Below, piece after piece: positions 43,577 through 53,235 of a DNA stretch of 64,000 nt (positions are counted from its first letter, which is position 1; each line of letters opens with the position of its first letter). Made by a program: the position numbers and the translations under genes. Origin of the DNA: Chloroflexi bacterium 44-23 (GTDB lineage: Bacteria; Chloroflexota; Anaerolineae; Anaerolineales; Anaerolineaceae); contig MKUW01000006.1 in NCBI GenBank assembly GCA_001899005.1, positions 411,034 through 475,033 of the forward strand. Direction: 5' to 3'. The notes under the pieces are model-generated. The model saw nothing but the letters and a program-made list of their open reading frames with translations, did no database searches and was not told the DNA's origin.

Positions 43577-43755
43577 TGAACAACCAAAATAATCAAAACT
43601 TTGAGAACTCTTATTCGGATCACAATGGTTTGATCCAAATTTTTAATTACGATTTCTCTCGTCCCGACTCTAATTCATCTTTCACGCCAGTAAAACCTCT
43701 TGAGAATAAGGCTGAAATTGTCGAAAAGTTGATTAATTTTTTGAAAACTGATTGA
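43573..43755 (+). CDS. Small 60-residue protein between murC and murB, unknown
   Basis: I do not recognise it. The 60-residue frame begins at an ATGATG that overlaps the murC stop by four bases, the same coupling seen at other dcw junctions, and ends seven bases before murB. The sequence is Asn/Asp/Ser-rich in the first half (NNQNNQNFENSYSDHNG) with a helix-like end (NKAEIVEKLINFLKTD). There is no membrane helix. Overlap coupling and length favour a real gene; a relic of a longer reading frame is the alternative. Confidence 0.5.
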   Translation: MMNNQNNQNFENSYSDHNGLIQIFNYDFSRPDSNSSFTPVKPLENKAEIVEKLINFLKTD

Positions 43756-43762
43756 GGAGCAT

Positions 43763-44737
43763 ATGTTTGATTTTTCTTCGGAAGTGATCCAAGCCATCAA
43801 TAGTAAATTTGCAGCTGCCTGCCAATGGGATATCCCTTTGGCACAATTTACGACGGCAAAAGTTGGTGGACCGGCTAAGTTGATGATCACAGTTCGAAGT
43901 AAAGAAGAGCTGGCTGATGCAGCTGAATTGTGTTGGCAGTACCAACTTCCTTTGTTTGTTCTCGGCACTGGCGCCAATATATTGGTTTCATCGAAAGGTT
44001 TCAATGGTGTTGTCATTCATAATCAAGCAAATAAAATTCAGATGGAACCAGATCAAACACCTCCACAAATATATGCGGAATCTGGCGCAAATCTAGGGTT
44101 GGCAGCCAGAAAAGCAGCTCTGGCAGGCATCAGCGGTTTGGAATGGGCAGCTATTGTACCAGGCACTGTCGGTGGAGCTGTTCATGGAAACGCCGGTGCT
44201 TATGGTAGCAATGTACAAGCCAATCTTACGGTGGTAGAAATCTTGCAACCTAATTCAGACCCAGTGTTCTGGAACGTTGAACAAATGCAATATTCCTATC
44301 GCAGCAGTACTTTGAAAAATTCAAGAATTCCAGCAATTATTCTATCTGCCATATTTCATGGCATAAAGGAAGATCCATCCTTGATTAAGGCAAAAATGCA
44401 GACGAATAGCATTCATCGTAAAAAGACTCAACCTCCAGGTGCCAGTATGGGTTCCATGTTCAAGAACCCCCCTGGCGATTTTGCTGGCCGCCTGATTGAA
44501 GCCGCCGGATTAAAAGGGACAAGCGTAGGCGGGGTCACTGTAAGCCCGATCCACGCAAATTTCTTTGTAAACAATGAGCAGGCAACTGCAGAAGATTACT
44601 GGCAATTGATTCAAAAAGTGAAAAAAGATGTTTACGATAAATTCCAGGTCAAATTAGAGCTTGAAATCGAACCCATTGGTTTTCCTTATCCTACAGCCAG
44701 GCCAACCACACAGATTGATGGAGAACAAGATGACTAA
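43763..44737 (+). CDS. murB: UDP-N-acetylenolpyruvoylglucosamine reductase
   Basis: FAD-linked reduction that makes UDP-MurNAc. The 324 residues carry the FAD-binding PLAQFTTAKVGGPAKLM, LGTGANILVSSKGFNGVVI, the WAAIVPGTVGGAVHGNAGAYG loop, and the catalytic region SMGSMFKNPPGDFAGRLIE with IHANFFVN near the end. GAGGAG lies four bases before the ATG. Its tail overlaps the ddl start (ATG 44730). Confidence 0.96.
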   Translation: MFDFSSEVIQAINSKFAAACQWDIPLAQFTTAKVGGPAKLMITVRSKEELADAAELCWQYQLPLFVLGTGANILVSSKGFNGVVIHNQANKIQMEPDQTPPQIYAESGANLGLAARKAALAGISGLEWAAIVPGTVGGAVHGNAGAYGSNVQANLTVVEILQPNSDPVFWNVEQMQYSYRSSTLKNSRIPAIILSAIFHGIKEDPSLIKAKMQTNSIHRKKTQPPGASMGSMFKNPPGDFAGRLIEAAGLKGTSVGGVTVSPIHANFFVNNEQATAEDYWQLIQKVKKDVYDKFQVKLELEIEPIGFPYPTARPTTQIDGEQDD

Positions 44738-45851
44738 AACCAATGTTGCCATCATTTTTGGAGGAAGATCTGGGGAACATGAGATTTCTCTCCTTTCAGC
44801 TCATTCTGTATTGAAAAATATAGATCGTAATCGATTTGAAGTCGTTGAAGTTGGCATTACATTGAACGGAATTTGGATGGTTGGTGAAGATGTTCTTGAA
44901 AAATTTGAAAACCATCAGTTGGAAGGGTTATCACCAGCCTGTGTATTGGCTGAACCGGAAAATCACCAGCTTTATTTGCAAATAAAAAGTGCAAGCGGAA
45001 TTCAATTGCAGCCATATCATCCAATTGATATCTTCTTCCCGGTTTTGCACGGCACATTTGGGGAAGACGGAACTTTACAGGGTCTGCTGGAATGCATGGA
45101 AATTGCATATGTAGGCGCGGGTGTATTGGCCTCTTCGGTTGGCATGGATAAAGCTCTCTTTAAAGAAGTTATGCGCGCGATAGATATTCCTGTGGTTTCA
45201 GCTCAGGTATTTAACCGTAAAGAAATCGAGACTGATCTCGATCAAGTCATCGCTCGATGTGAATCAATCGCCCCGTATCCTCTTTTCACCAAGCCTGCCA
45301 ATCTGGGATCATCGCTTGGCATCAATAAATGCCGTACACGTCATCAGCTGATAAATGGGTTGATTGATGCTGCTCAATATGACCGTCGAATATTGGTCGA
45401 AACCGGTTTGGAAAAACCAATGGAAATTGAAATTTCAGTGCTGGGAAACGAATTTCCGATCGCATCAATACCAGGCGAAATTGTACCGGGTGACGAATTC
45501 TACACCTATGAAGATAAATATATCAATGGTATTTCGCAGCTCAATATTCCGGCAGAATTGCCGGATGGAATGGCTGATCAATTACAGAATCTTGCAATTC
45601 GGGCTTTTAAAGCGATTGATTGTGCGGGAATGGCACGCGTTGATTTCTTGCTTGACCAAGATACACAAAGCATCTATTTGAATGAACTAAATACAATTCC
45701 AGGATTCACCCAGATTAGCATGTATTCAAAATTATGGGAAGCCAGTGGCATCAACTATTCCGAATTAATTACCCGGCTGCTTGATTTAGCCCTAGACCGT
45801 CATGAACAACAAAAAAAGTCACTCCACCAATACCGTAGGAGGGAAAAATGA
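44730..45851 (+). CDS. ddl: D-alanine:D-alanine ligase
   Basis: ATP-grasp enzyme that forms D-Ala-D-Ala for MurF. The 373 residues begin VAIIFGGRSGEHEISLLSAHSVL, then show FPVLHGTFGEDGTLQGLLE and the ATP-grasp lobes with FTKPANLGSSLGINK. The C-terminal CAGMARVDFLL and LNELNTIPGFTQISMYSKLWEASG form the Mg and dipeptide site. GGAGAA precedes ATG 44730; the frame extends upstream inside murB but the homology begins here. The D-Ala-ligase type (not D-Lac) is suggested by length and context only. Confidence 0.95.
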   Translation: MTKTNVAIIFGGRSGEHEISLLSAHSVLKNIDRNRFEVVEVGITLNGIWMVGEDVLEKFENHQLEGLSPACVLAEPENHQLYLQIKSASGIQLQPYHPIDIFFPVLHGTFGEDGTLQGLLECMEIAYVGAGVLASSVGMDKALFKEVMRAIDIPVVSAQVFNRKEIETDLDQVIARCESIAPYPLFTKPANLGSSLGINKCRTRHQLINGLIDAAQYDRRILVETGLEKPMEIEISVLGNEFPIASIPGEIVPGDEFYTYEDKYINGISQLNIPAELPDGMADQLQNLAIRAFKAIDCAGMARVDFLLDQDTQSIYLNELNTIPGFTQISMYSKLWEASGINYSELITRLLDLALDRHEQQKKSLHQYRRREK

Positions 45852-46882
45852 GTAACGCCAGAGTAGTCCCCAATCGGGCTGCGCAAGTCCGAGAAAGACA
45901 AATTCAACGCACACAATCACGTGTTGAACAAACCGTCAAAAACATTAACCCAAACCCCAAACGCCCTTCGCCCACCATCCACACACGTGGCCAGATCTCC
46001 GGTATGGTTTACCCGACGCTGCCAGTAAAAAAAACCAGACGCCAATTTTATTACACGTTGGGCCAAACTGGGAGCGAAATTCGCTTCCCGGCTGTACCAC
46101 AGGTTCAAATCGGTTGGCGTTTTTTGTCTTTCATTTTATTCAGTATTTGTTTTTTAGGCATATATTTTCTTTTTAGCGCCCCACTCTTTCAAGTGCAGCA
46201 AATAGAAACAGAAGGCTTGATCCGACTCACAGCAGCTGATCTGAATTCGGTCTTGGATATCAACGGCCGATCAATTGCCTGGATTGATGCATCCGTTGCT
46301 CAAACTGAATTGGCCGCAGCTTTCCCGGAATTGAAAGATCTACAGATAACCGTTTCATTGCCTAATTCATTAATAATAAGTGTGCATGAACGCCAACCAG
46401 TAATAGCCTGGAGCATGGACGATCATACCTATTGGATTGATAACGAAGGCATATTGATCCCGCCACGCGGAGAAGCTACCGATTTACTAACCATCAACGC
46501 CAGTGTTATGCCTCCATTAGTGAAAGCAAATGACAACTCTCAACGAACAGAGAAAAACATCCAATCGAAGGCTCCTTCACAAGCTGGTTTTTCTGTCGCT
46601 CAAATCCAGGGGTGGGGCGACCAAATTAATACGGAAATTGTAGATGCGGCATTTCGGTTGTCTTTAGAAATGCCGGTTGGAACAATAATCTTGTATAATC
46701 AAACTCATGGTCTAGGGTGGAAATCCGAAGGCGGTTGGGATGTTTATGTTGGGTTAACCTTGAGTGATATAGAATACAAATTAATTGCATATAATTCGTT
46801 AATTAACAAATTAGATGAAGAAGGGATCACTCCCAGCATGGTTAGTATCGAGCACTTACATGCACCTTATTATAGGGAGTAG
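45848..46882 (+). CDS. ftsQ: Cell-division protein FtsQ/DivIB
   Basis: Bitopic divisome protein that links FtsL/FtsB to the rest. The 344 residues have a ~95-residue basic cytoplasmic part, a membrane helix (FLSFILFSICFLGIYFLFSAPL), then a POTRA domain starting FQVQQIETEGLIRLTAADLNSVL and an FtsQ-type beta domain with VHERQPVIAWSMDDHTYWIDNEG. A Ser/Gln-rich insertion lies around residues 218-240. It overlaps the ddl stop (ATGA) and ends six bases before ftsA. Confidence 0.9.
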   Translation: MSNARVVPNRAAQVRERQIQRTQSRVEQTVKNINPNPKRPSPTIHTRGQISGMVYPTLPVKKTRRQFYYTLGQTGSEIRFPAVPQVQIGWRFLSFILFSICFLGIYFLFSAPLFQVQQIETEGLIRLTAADLNSVLDINGRSIAWIDASVAQTELAAAFPELKDLQITVSLPNSLIISVHERQPVIAWSMDDHTYWIDNEGILIPPRGEATDLLTINASVMPPLVKANDNSQRTEKNIQSKAPSQAGFSVAQIQGWGDQINTEIVDAAFRLSLEMPVGTIILYNQTHGLGWKSEGGWDVYVGLTLSDIEYKLIAYNSLINKLDEEGITPSMVSIEHLHAPYYRE

Positions 46883-46888
46883 GTAAAA

Positions 46889-48127
46889 ATGGAAGAACCA
46901 ATCGTTGTAGGAATTGATATCGGAACCACGAAAGTTTGTACTTTAATCGGCCGCATTGAAGGCGACCGCATCATTCGCATATTGGGTGTGGGCATTGAAC
47001 CTTCTCAAGGCATTCGAAAAGGCTCTATTGTCGATTTGGGAGCTGCTTCGCAAGCAATTGCCCGCTCAATTGAAAAGGCACAGCGTTCCTGCGGGCTCGA
47101 AGTATCAGATGCCCAGGTCAGTCTCGCCGGATCGCATATTTCTTCAGTTAATAATCGCGGTGTTGCGGCTGTTTCTGGTGGAATGATTGATGTGAATGAC
47201 ATGCGGCGTGCATTGGAAGCTGCCCAAGCTGTAAATATCCCCCATAACCGCGAAATCATCCATGTCATACAACGGGGATTTATCGTGGATGGGCAGGATG
47301 GGATCCGTTCACCGATTGGCATGCATGGATTTCGACTGGAAGTTGAAGCCCACATGATAACGGCAGCAGCGGCAACAGTTGAGAATATTCGTCAAAGCGT
47401 GGAAGGTGCTGGAGTCAATGTCAACCAGTTTGTACTAAATCCATTGGCATCTGCCGAAGTGGTTTTATCGGAAACAGAACGTAATATGGGTGCCATTGTA
47501 TGTGATATTGGCGGCGGCACCACCGATCTGGCTATTTACATTGATGGTGATGTCTGGCATACAATGGTTTTGGCGGTAGGTGGAAATCACATCACTTCAG
47601 ACATTGCTCATGGGTTACGTTTGCCAATGGATGAGGCCGAGAAAGTAAAGATTAAGTATGGACATGCCATCAAGGAAGAGGTAGGCGAAGACCAGATGTT
47701 CACCGTCAAAAGCTTTGGTGATGAATCGATGATTCAAATTCCACGCCGTGATCTAGCTCACATAATCGAGGCACGCGTTGAAGAAATATTCGAATTAGTA
47801 TTTCAAGAAATTAAGCGCTCCGGATATGACGGGCTCCTGCCGGCAGGGATGGTATTAACAGGTGGCAGCAGTTTATTGCCTGGTATTCGTCCGCTGGCTA
47901 GTAAAATCTTAGGTTTACCGGTACGGCTGTCTCGCCCTGAAAATTTGGTTGGTTTGGTCGATCAACTCAATTCCCCAGCTTTTTCGACCAGTGTTGGATT
48001 ACTCTATTTTGCGTTAGCGATGAACGAATCGACAATGCCCGCGCGTGGCGGTCGATTTGTATCGAAAGTAGGCGGTTCAGATCTGCTTTCAAGAGTGTTG
48101 GATTTCTTAAAAAAGATTTCACCATAA
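46889..48127 (+). CDS. ftsA: Cell-division protein FtsA
   Basis: Actin-like ATPase that tethers FtsZ to the membrane. The 412 residues begin with phosphate-1 motif IVVGIDIGTTKVCTLIG, followed by the SHI(S)S-type 1C subdomain (QVSLAGSHISSVNNRG) and phosphate-2 motif ICDIGGGTTDLAIY. The adenosine motif is VLTGGSSLLPGI. The last residues (DLLSRVLDFLKKI) form an amphipathic membrane-targeting helix. It is immediately upstream of ftsZ, with a 51-base gap containing a T-run and a good ribosome site. Confidence 0.96.
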   Translation: MEEPIVVGIDIGTTKVCTLIGRIEGDRIIRILGVGIEPSQGIRKGSIVDLGAASQAIARSIEKAQRSCGLEVSDAQVSLAGSHISSVNNRGVAAVSGGMIDVNDMRRALEAAQAVNIPHNREIIHVIQRGFIVDGQDGIRSPIGMHGFRLEVEAHMITAAAATVENIRQSVEGAGVNVNQFVLNPLASAEVVLSETERNMGAIVCDIGGGTTDLAIYIDGDVWHTMVLAVGGNHITSDIAHGLRLPMDEAEKVKIKYGHAIKEEVGEDQMFTVKSFGDESMIQIPRRDLAHIIEARVEEIFELVFQEIKRSGYDGLLPAGMVLTGGSSLLPGIRPLASKILGLPVRLSRPENLVGLVDQLNSPAFSTSVGLLYFALAMNESTMPARGGRFVSKVGGSDLLSRVLDFLKKISP

Positions 48128-48178
48128 CCTGGAGATATCTGAATCAATTTTTATTTTTTTTTTATCGGGAGGTAAAAA

Positions 48179-49327
48179 ATGGACGGAAAGACCCAAATAC
48201 AATCAGAGTCATTTGCAAGAATCAAAGTTGTAGGTGTCGGCGGCGGTGGCTGTAATGCAGTTAATCGCATGATCCAGGAAGGAATGTCCGGGGTCGAGTT
48301 TATTGCCGTTAACACTGATGCACAAGCTTTATTGCTCTCACAAGCAGAAATGCGCGTGCGTATTGGAGACAAATCCACTCGCGGCTTAGGCGCGGGAGGA
48401 GATCCTACTATGGGCCAAAAATCGGCTGAAGAATCTGCGGAAGAACTGTATGAAGTTTTACGCGGTTCCGACATGGTTTTCGTCACATCAGGCCTTGGTG
48501 GTGGTACCGGAACTGGCGCAGCCCCAATCGTGGCGCAAATCGCAAAAGAAGTTGGCGCTCTGACAATCGGTGTGGTCACACGCCCCTTCAGTTTTGAAGG
48601 CGCACATCGCCAAAAAGCAGCCGAAGGTGGCATTACCCGCTTGAAAGAACATGCTGACACCTTAATTGTCATCCCGAACGACCGCTTATTGCAGATCGTT
48701 GAGAAACGCGCCAGCCTGCAAGATGCGTTCCGCATGGCAGATGATGTTTTGCGGCAGGGCATTCAAGGCATTTCTGAATTGATCACCATTCCTGGCATGA
48801 TCAACCTGGACTTTGCCGATGTACGCGCAATTATGAGCGAAGGCGGTGCAGCACTAATGGCAGTTGGACGTGCATCCGGTGAAGATCGTGCTCGTGTAGC
48901 TGCTGAAGCAGCCATTTCCAGCCAGTTGCTCGATATCACCATTGATGGTGCACGTGGAATTCTCTTTAATGTGACCGGCGGACCTGATCTGACACTCTTT
49001 GAGGTCAATCAAGCTGCAGCAATTATCAAAGAAACTGCACATCCGGATGTCAACTTGATCTTCGGTGCAGTCATTGATGAAAACCTGGTCGATGAAGTTC
49101 GTATTACTGTCATCGCAACAGGATTTGACCGCGCTGGAGTGCGGCAAACGCCTGCATATGAACCACGACCAGCCAGCCGCGAAGAAGAGCGCCGATTTAA
49201 TTCGAATGCACCAGTCCAAAAATCCGAACAAAAATCAGCTGCCTCATCGACTGAATTCCAACCCCACGTTTTTAATACAGAAGATTTGGATATTCCTGCT
49301 TTCTTACGCAATCGACCGCAAAGATGA
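48179..49327 (+). CDS. ftsZ: Cell-division GTPase FtsZ
   Basis: Tubulin-like protein that forms the division ring. The 382 residues show the GTP-binding tubulin signature [10 protein letters not shown] at 107-116, the T7 loop NLDFADV at 209-215 that completes the neighbour's active site, a variable linker (about 320-365), and the conserved C-terminal peptide [12 protein letters not shown] that binds FtsA. GGGAGGT is nine bases before the ATG. It is the last gene of the dcw cluster, with a strong terminator about 205 bases on. Confidence 0.98.
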   Translation: MDGKTQIQSESFARIKVVGVGGGGCNAVNRMIQEGMSGVEFIAVNTDAQALLLSQAEMRVRIGDKSTRGLGAGGDPTMGQKSAEESAEELYEVLRGSDMVFVTSGLGGGTGTGAAPIVAQIAKEVGALTIGVVTRPFSFEGAHRQKAAEGGITRLKEHADTLIVIPNDRLLQIVEKRASLQDAFRMADDVLRQGIQGISELITIPGMINLDFADVRAIMSEGGAALMAVGRASGEDRARVAAEAAISSQLLDITIDGARGILFNVTGGPDLTLFEVNQAAAIIKETAHPDVNLIFGAVIDENLVDEVRITVIATGFDRAGVRQTPAYEPRPASREEERRFNSNAPVQKSEQKSAASSTEFQPHVFNTEDLDIPAFLRNRPQR

Positions 49328-49529
49328 GCAAAAGCTTCACTCATGCAGTGGAAATTTGGAGAAATTATTTATCCAAAATATTCCAACTCTACAGAAAGTG
49401 AAAAAAGGAATTCAAGCGATGAAAAAACCCATAAAAGCTCCATTTCACCTCCCACTTACTCCACACAATTTTTCGTAAGATTCTACTTTTTTCTCCCACA
49501 ATTAAAAAGTAGAAATCTCCAAGAATGTA
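49328..49529. other. Non-coding tail after ftsZ
   Basis: About 200 bases with no credible gene before the terminator. On the minus strand it holds GTGG-containing motifs (49451-49464 and 49495-49499) resembling the dcw operator half-sites; see the finding. Short plus-strand frames here lack homology. Confidence 0.4.
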
Positions 49530-49561
49530 AAAACCACCGATACGCGCACGGTGGTTTTTTT
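49530..49561 (+). terminator. Strong terminator of the dcw cluster
   Basis: CCACCG (49534-49539) and CGGTGG (49549-49554) form a hairpin with a 9-base loop, extended by AAAA before and followed by TTTTTTT. It is the canonical rho-independent form and lies about 205 bases after the ftsZ stop. Confidence 0.9.
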
Positions 49562-49777
49562 ATTTAATCCTCACTTTTTCTTAATGTTTGCTGAATGATG
49601 AAATTCAATCAGTTCCGACCATCGCCAATATCTTCGGGTATAAATAAATTTGAGAGGAATAGACTGCCTGTATACTTAATTTTCTCAGTAAAACAAGTTC
49701 AACTATTAACAACATTAAACAATAGAGCATGCGTCAAAATATCATGGAAATTTTAAGAAAACTAATGTGATTCTTGC
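49562..49777. other. Gene-free interval before the nrdR promoter
   Basis: AT-rich bases between the dcw terminator and the nrdR promoter. No gene, RNA or repeat is apparent. Confidence 0.45.
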
Positions 49778-49806
49778 TTGCAGCAATAATTTTCTTGTGC
49801 TAAAAT
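49778..49806 (+). promoter_or_regulatory. Promoter of nrdR-nrdJ
   Basis: TTGCAG (49778-49783) and TAAAAT (49801-49806) are spaced by 17 bases. The start would fall near 49813, leaving a leader of about 110 bases that contains an inverted repeat. Confidence 0.65.
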
Positions 49807-49839
49807 AAAAATCCATACATACATGGTCAAATCATACAA

Positions 49840-49861
49840 ATACCCCTACATATGGGGGTAT
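49840..49861 (+). promoter_or_regulatory. Palindrome ATACCCC...GGGGTAT in the nrdR leader
   Basis: Perfect 7-bp arms (ATACCCC 49840-49846, GGGGTAT 49855-49861) around TACATATG. It is about 30 bases downstream of the predicted start and 60 before nrdR. The shape resembles G-tract operators of CsoR/RcnR-type metal or sulfide regulators, but it could also be a leader hairpin. It does not match the usual NrdR box. Confidence 0.5.
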
Positions 49862-49923
49862 ATTTAACGTGGTGAGTAACAACAAATAAATATTTATGGA
49901 CAGATCAACCAAAGGAGGGTGCA

Positions 49924-50373
49924 TTGAACTGCCCCTATTGTCAAAGTGATAAATCTCACGTCATTGATACTACCCATGACAATCGTGGGGGAATTCGTCG
50001 TCGACGGGAATGTGACAACTGCACGCAAAGATTCAGTACCTATGAACGACCGATCCTTGCCACACCTTTAATCATCAAACGGGATGGCACCCGCGAAGAG
50101 TTTGACCGTGAAAAACTTCTACGCGGCATGCGCATCGCATGTGCCAAACGGCCTGTTTCAGCAAGCGAAATTGACCATATGGTCGGTGAAATTGAAAGCG
50201 CAATCCAAAAAATGGGGCGGTCAGAAATCTCCTCACGTGTCCTTGGAGATATGGTTATCAGCCGCTTGAAAGATTTGGATCAAATTGCTTACATTCGCTA
50301 CACAATTGTTTACTTGAATCTGGGTGATCTGCAAGCCATACGCAAAGAAATTGATCGACTACTGGAAGCTTAG
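49924..50373 (+). CDS. nrdR: Transcriptional repressor NrdR
   Basis: Zinc-ribbon/ATP-cone repressor of ribonucleotide reductase genes. The 149 residues begin [19 protein letters not shown] with the first CxxC, and [14 protein letters not shown] gives the second. The ATP-cone follows from [21 protein letters not shown]. It starts at TTG with a perfect AGGAGG five bases upstream. It directly precedes the class II reductase gene, which it probably represses; the pair shares one promoter. Confidence 0.96.
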   Translation: MNCPYCQSDKSHVIDTTHDNRGGIRRRRECDNCTQRFSTYERPILATPLIIKRDGTREEFDREKLLRGMRIACAKRPVSASEIDHMVGEIESAIQKMGRSEISSRVLGDMVISRLKDLDQIAYIRYTIVYLNLGDLQAIRKEIDRLLEA

Positions 50374-50387
50374 TCTTGGAGGCTTTA

Positions 50388-52988
50388 ATGTCCGAACTTA
50401 ATAGTAATATAGATGTTGAACAAAACAAGGGATTGCTGCCAACACCACCCATGCCAGAAAACCTCCCTAAAATCGACCTGTCAGAAAATTCCAGACAGGT
50501 GCTCTCGAAACGTTACCTCCGCCGCGGCCATGACGGTCAGCCGATGGAGACAATTGAAGAAATGTTCTGGCGAGTTGCTTATCATGTCGCCAAAGTCGAA
50601 GAAAATTGGGGTGGTGATCCAATAACGCTGGCGGTTGATTTCTATGATCTTCTAATCAATAAACGCTTCTTTCCCAACTCCCCTACTTTTACCGGGGCGG
50701 GCACGCCGTTAGGACAACTGGCCGCTTGTTTTGTTTTACCCATCGATGACGATATGGGAAAAATCTCCACTGGAATTTTCCAAACATTGCGCGATGCTGC
50801 ACTCATTCAACAAACCGGGGGTGGCAATGGTTTTAGTTTTTCGCGTCTGCGTCCAAAAGATACTCTCGTGAAATCTTCTGCCGGACGCGCTACAGGTCCT
50901 GTCGGATTCTTAAGTGTCTATGACCACGCTTTTGGCGAAGTAGCTCAGGGCGGAACCCGCCGCGGGGCTAACATGGCAGTATTACGGGTAGATCATCCGG
51001 ATATTGAAGAATTTATTAGCTGTAAAACGAATGAGAGCGCTATAACAAATTTCAATATTTCTGTGGGTATCACGGATGCCTTCATGCAAGCCGTTGAAGA
51101 TGATGCTGATTGGGATCTGCGTTTCCCGGATGTCACTTCTCCGCAGCATAAACAATTTAAAGGTACTCTCGATCAGATTGAAGCTTTGGGTTACCCAATC
51201 AAGACCTACAGAACTGTGAAAGCCCGCGAACTATTTGCAAAAATCGTCCGGCAAGCCCATCATAATGGTGAACCAGGTGTTCTCTTCCTGGATGCAGCCA
51301 ATCGCTCGAACCCGGTTCCGCATTTGTACGCGCTTGAAGCAACCAATCCATGCGGTGAACAATGGCTCGGCCCATATGAAAACTGCTGTCTTGGTTCAAT
51401 CAATCTTGCCCAATATTGCCAGGATGACGGTGGAGTAAATTGGGAGCAATTGCGTAAAGATACAGTCCTTGCCACAATTTTCCTGGACAACGTCGTAGAA
51501 GCAAATGCGTATGTGCCTGCTGTCCCGCAACTACGCGAATCCGCGCTGCGTGCCCGGCGAATTGGTCTTGGCATCATGGGTCTGGCAGATTTAATGTACC
51601 ACGCTGGCATTCGCTACGGATCATCAGACGGGCAGGAATTCGGTGCCCAAATTATGGAATTTGTGCGTTTCCATGCCATGAAGACCAGCATCGAATTGGC
51701 TCAAGCACGCGGACCATTCCCAGCTATCAAAGGCTCGATTTATGACCCACAACACTTGACCTGGAAACCACCAATCAGCATTATTGAATACGTTAATAAC
51801 TATGATCGGCCGGCTGTAGATTGGACCGAAATCACCGAATCCATTAAAATGCATGGAATCCGCAATGCAGCACAGACAACTGTAGCCCCAACAGGTACCA
51901 TATCAACGGTCGCAGGCTGCGAGGGGTATGGTTGCGAACCAGTTTTTGCCCTGGCATACATCCGCCATGTTAACGATCAAGGTTCTGATTTACAATTAAC
52001 ATATGCATCTCCGGCTTTTGAGAAAGCATTGCGAGATTATGGCATGAACAGCGATCAGCGAGAAAAGATCTTTGAGCAAGTCATGAATGAGGGTTCTTGC
52101 CAAAATATCATCACGATTCCAATGGAGATTCGTAATACTTTTGTCGTCTCCGCTGATATCAGCGCCGAAGAGCATGTTCGCATGCAGGCTGCTTTACAGG
52201 CGTTCGTTGATAATTCACTTTCAAAGACCGTAAATTTCCCGGTTTTTGCCACCGAGGAAGATGTCGCCATGGCTTACCAACTGGCTTGGGAACTCGGCTG
52301 CAAAGGTATCACCGTATATGTCACAGGATCACGGGAGACTGTGGTTTTGGAGACGCATGCCACGGCAAATGAGAAGCTGGGCGATGAGGCCAAACGGCAA
52401 GCAGAAATTTCTGCTGAGAGATCGACATTGTGGTCGGAAAGCAAAAAACCACGCCCACGTCTGCTCAATGGTTTTACCTATCAAATTGGCACTCCCCTGG
52501 GCAAAGCCTTTGTTACCATTAATGAAAATGGTGGCACCCAGCCTTTCGAGGTTTTCGTCAACTCCGCCAAAGCCGGCTCGGATACCGCGGCTGTCTCGGA
52601 AGCAATTGGACGTTTGATTTCCTACATCCTCAGGCTTACTTCCTCAATTGAACCCAGTAAACGCCTGGGAGATGTCGTTTCACAACTGAATGGCATTGGC
52701 GGTGGTCGCCCAATGGGCTTTGGAAGTAACCGTGTGCGCTCTTTGCCTGATGGTCTTGCTCAGATTCTCACGGATTACCTCCAGAATCGCGATGAGCGGA
52801 TTGCCAATAATCCTGAACTTGAGAATGGAAATCCGCCAGCCCGTCAAGAAAAAACTGCCCATATAGAAGTACCGGCGGTTCAAAAAATGATGCAAATTGG
52901 TGATCTATGCCCTGAATGCGGCCAGGCAGCTTTTGTCAATGAAGAAGGTTGTCGCAAGTGCTATGCTTGCAATTACAGTGAATGCTAA
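50388..52988 (+). CDS. nrdJ: B12-dependent (class II) ribonucleoside-diphosphate reductase
   Basis: Makes deoxyribonucleotides using an adenosylcobalamin radical, so no oxygen is needed. From ATG 50388 (TTGGAGG upstream) it has 866 residues. The ten-stranded barrel shows [21 protein letters not shown] (first redox Cys, about residue 114), [13 protein letters not shown], and the active-site NPCGE at about residues 320-324. The second half includes [21 protein letters not shown]-terminal zinc-ribbon-like region (CPECGQAAF...[12 protein letters not shown]) supplies the external cysteines. It follows nrdR by 14 bases and is ended by a strong hairpin. Confidence 0.96.
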   Translation: MSELNSNIDVEQNKGLLPTPPMPENLPKIDLSENSRQVLSKRYLRRGHDGQPMETIEEMFWRVAYHVAKVEENWGGDPITLAVDFYDLLINKRFFPNSPTFTGAGTPLGQLAACFVLPIDDDMGKISTGIFQTLRDAALIQQTGGGNGFSFSRLRPKDTLVKSSAGRATGPVGFLSVYDHAFGEVAQGGTRRGANMAVLRVDHPDIEEFISCKTNESAITNFNISVGITDAFMQAVEDDADWDLRFPDVTSPQHKQFKGTLDQIEALGYPIKTYRTVKARELFAKIVRQAHHNGEPGVLFLDAANRSNPVPHLYALEATNPCGEQWLGPYENCCLGSINLAQYCQDDGGVNWEQLRKDTVLATIFLDNVVEANAYVPAVPQLRESALRARRIGLGIMGLADLMYHAGIRYGSSDGQEFGAQIMEFVRFHAMKTSIELAQARGPFPAIKGSIYDPQHLTWKPPISIIEYVNNYDRPAVDWTEITESIKMHGIRNAAQTTVAPTGTISTVAGCEGYGCEPVFALAYIRHVNDQGSDLQLTYASPAFEKALRDYGMNSDQREKIFEQVMNEGSCQNIITIPMEIRNTFVVSADISAEEHVRMQAALQAFVDNSLSKTVNFPVFATEEDVAMAYQLAWELGCKGITVYVTGSRETVVLETHATANEKLGDEAKRQAEISAERSTLWSESKKPRPRLLNGFTYQIGTPLGKAFVTINENGGTQPFEVFVNSAKAGSDTAAVSEAIGRLISYILRLTSSIEPSKRLGDVVSQLNGIGGGRPMGFGSNRVRSLPDGLAQILTDYLQNRDERIANNPELENGNPPARQEKTAHIEVPAVQKMMQIGDLCPECGQAAFVNEEGCRKCYACNYSEC

Positions 52989-53017
52989 GAAACTATTTTA
53001 AGTTTTCAAACCATGTT

Positions 53018-53053
53018 ACAGGGGTTCATCTTCGTGAACCCCTGTTAATTTTT
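53018..53053 (+). terminator. Terminator after nrdJ
   Basis: ACAGGGGTTC (53018-53027) and GAACCCCTGT (53036-53045) make a perfect 10-bp stem with an 8-base loop, followed by TAATTTTTA. It lies 30 bases after the nrdJ stop. Confidence 0.9.
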
Positions 53054-53235
53054 ACCTAAATGTAAGGTGACTCGCATAAGACTGCCTTCATTTTTCAATT
53101 TATTTTCATTGCCCTAAAAATTCCCACCATTTTGACCCATTTTTCCATTTTCAATTTCATGTATAATTATTTTTTATCCCTTTAATATTAAAACAACCAA
53201 ATATATTCAGGATTTTCTCATCATAACCCCAGGGA

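Noticed and set aside
49343..49567. 74-codon frame after ftsZ
   Set aside because: Spans the terminator and has no homology.
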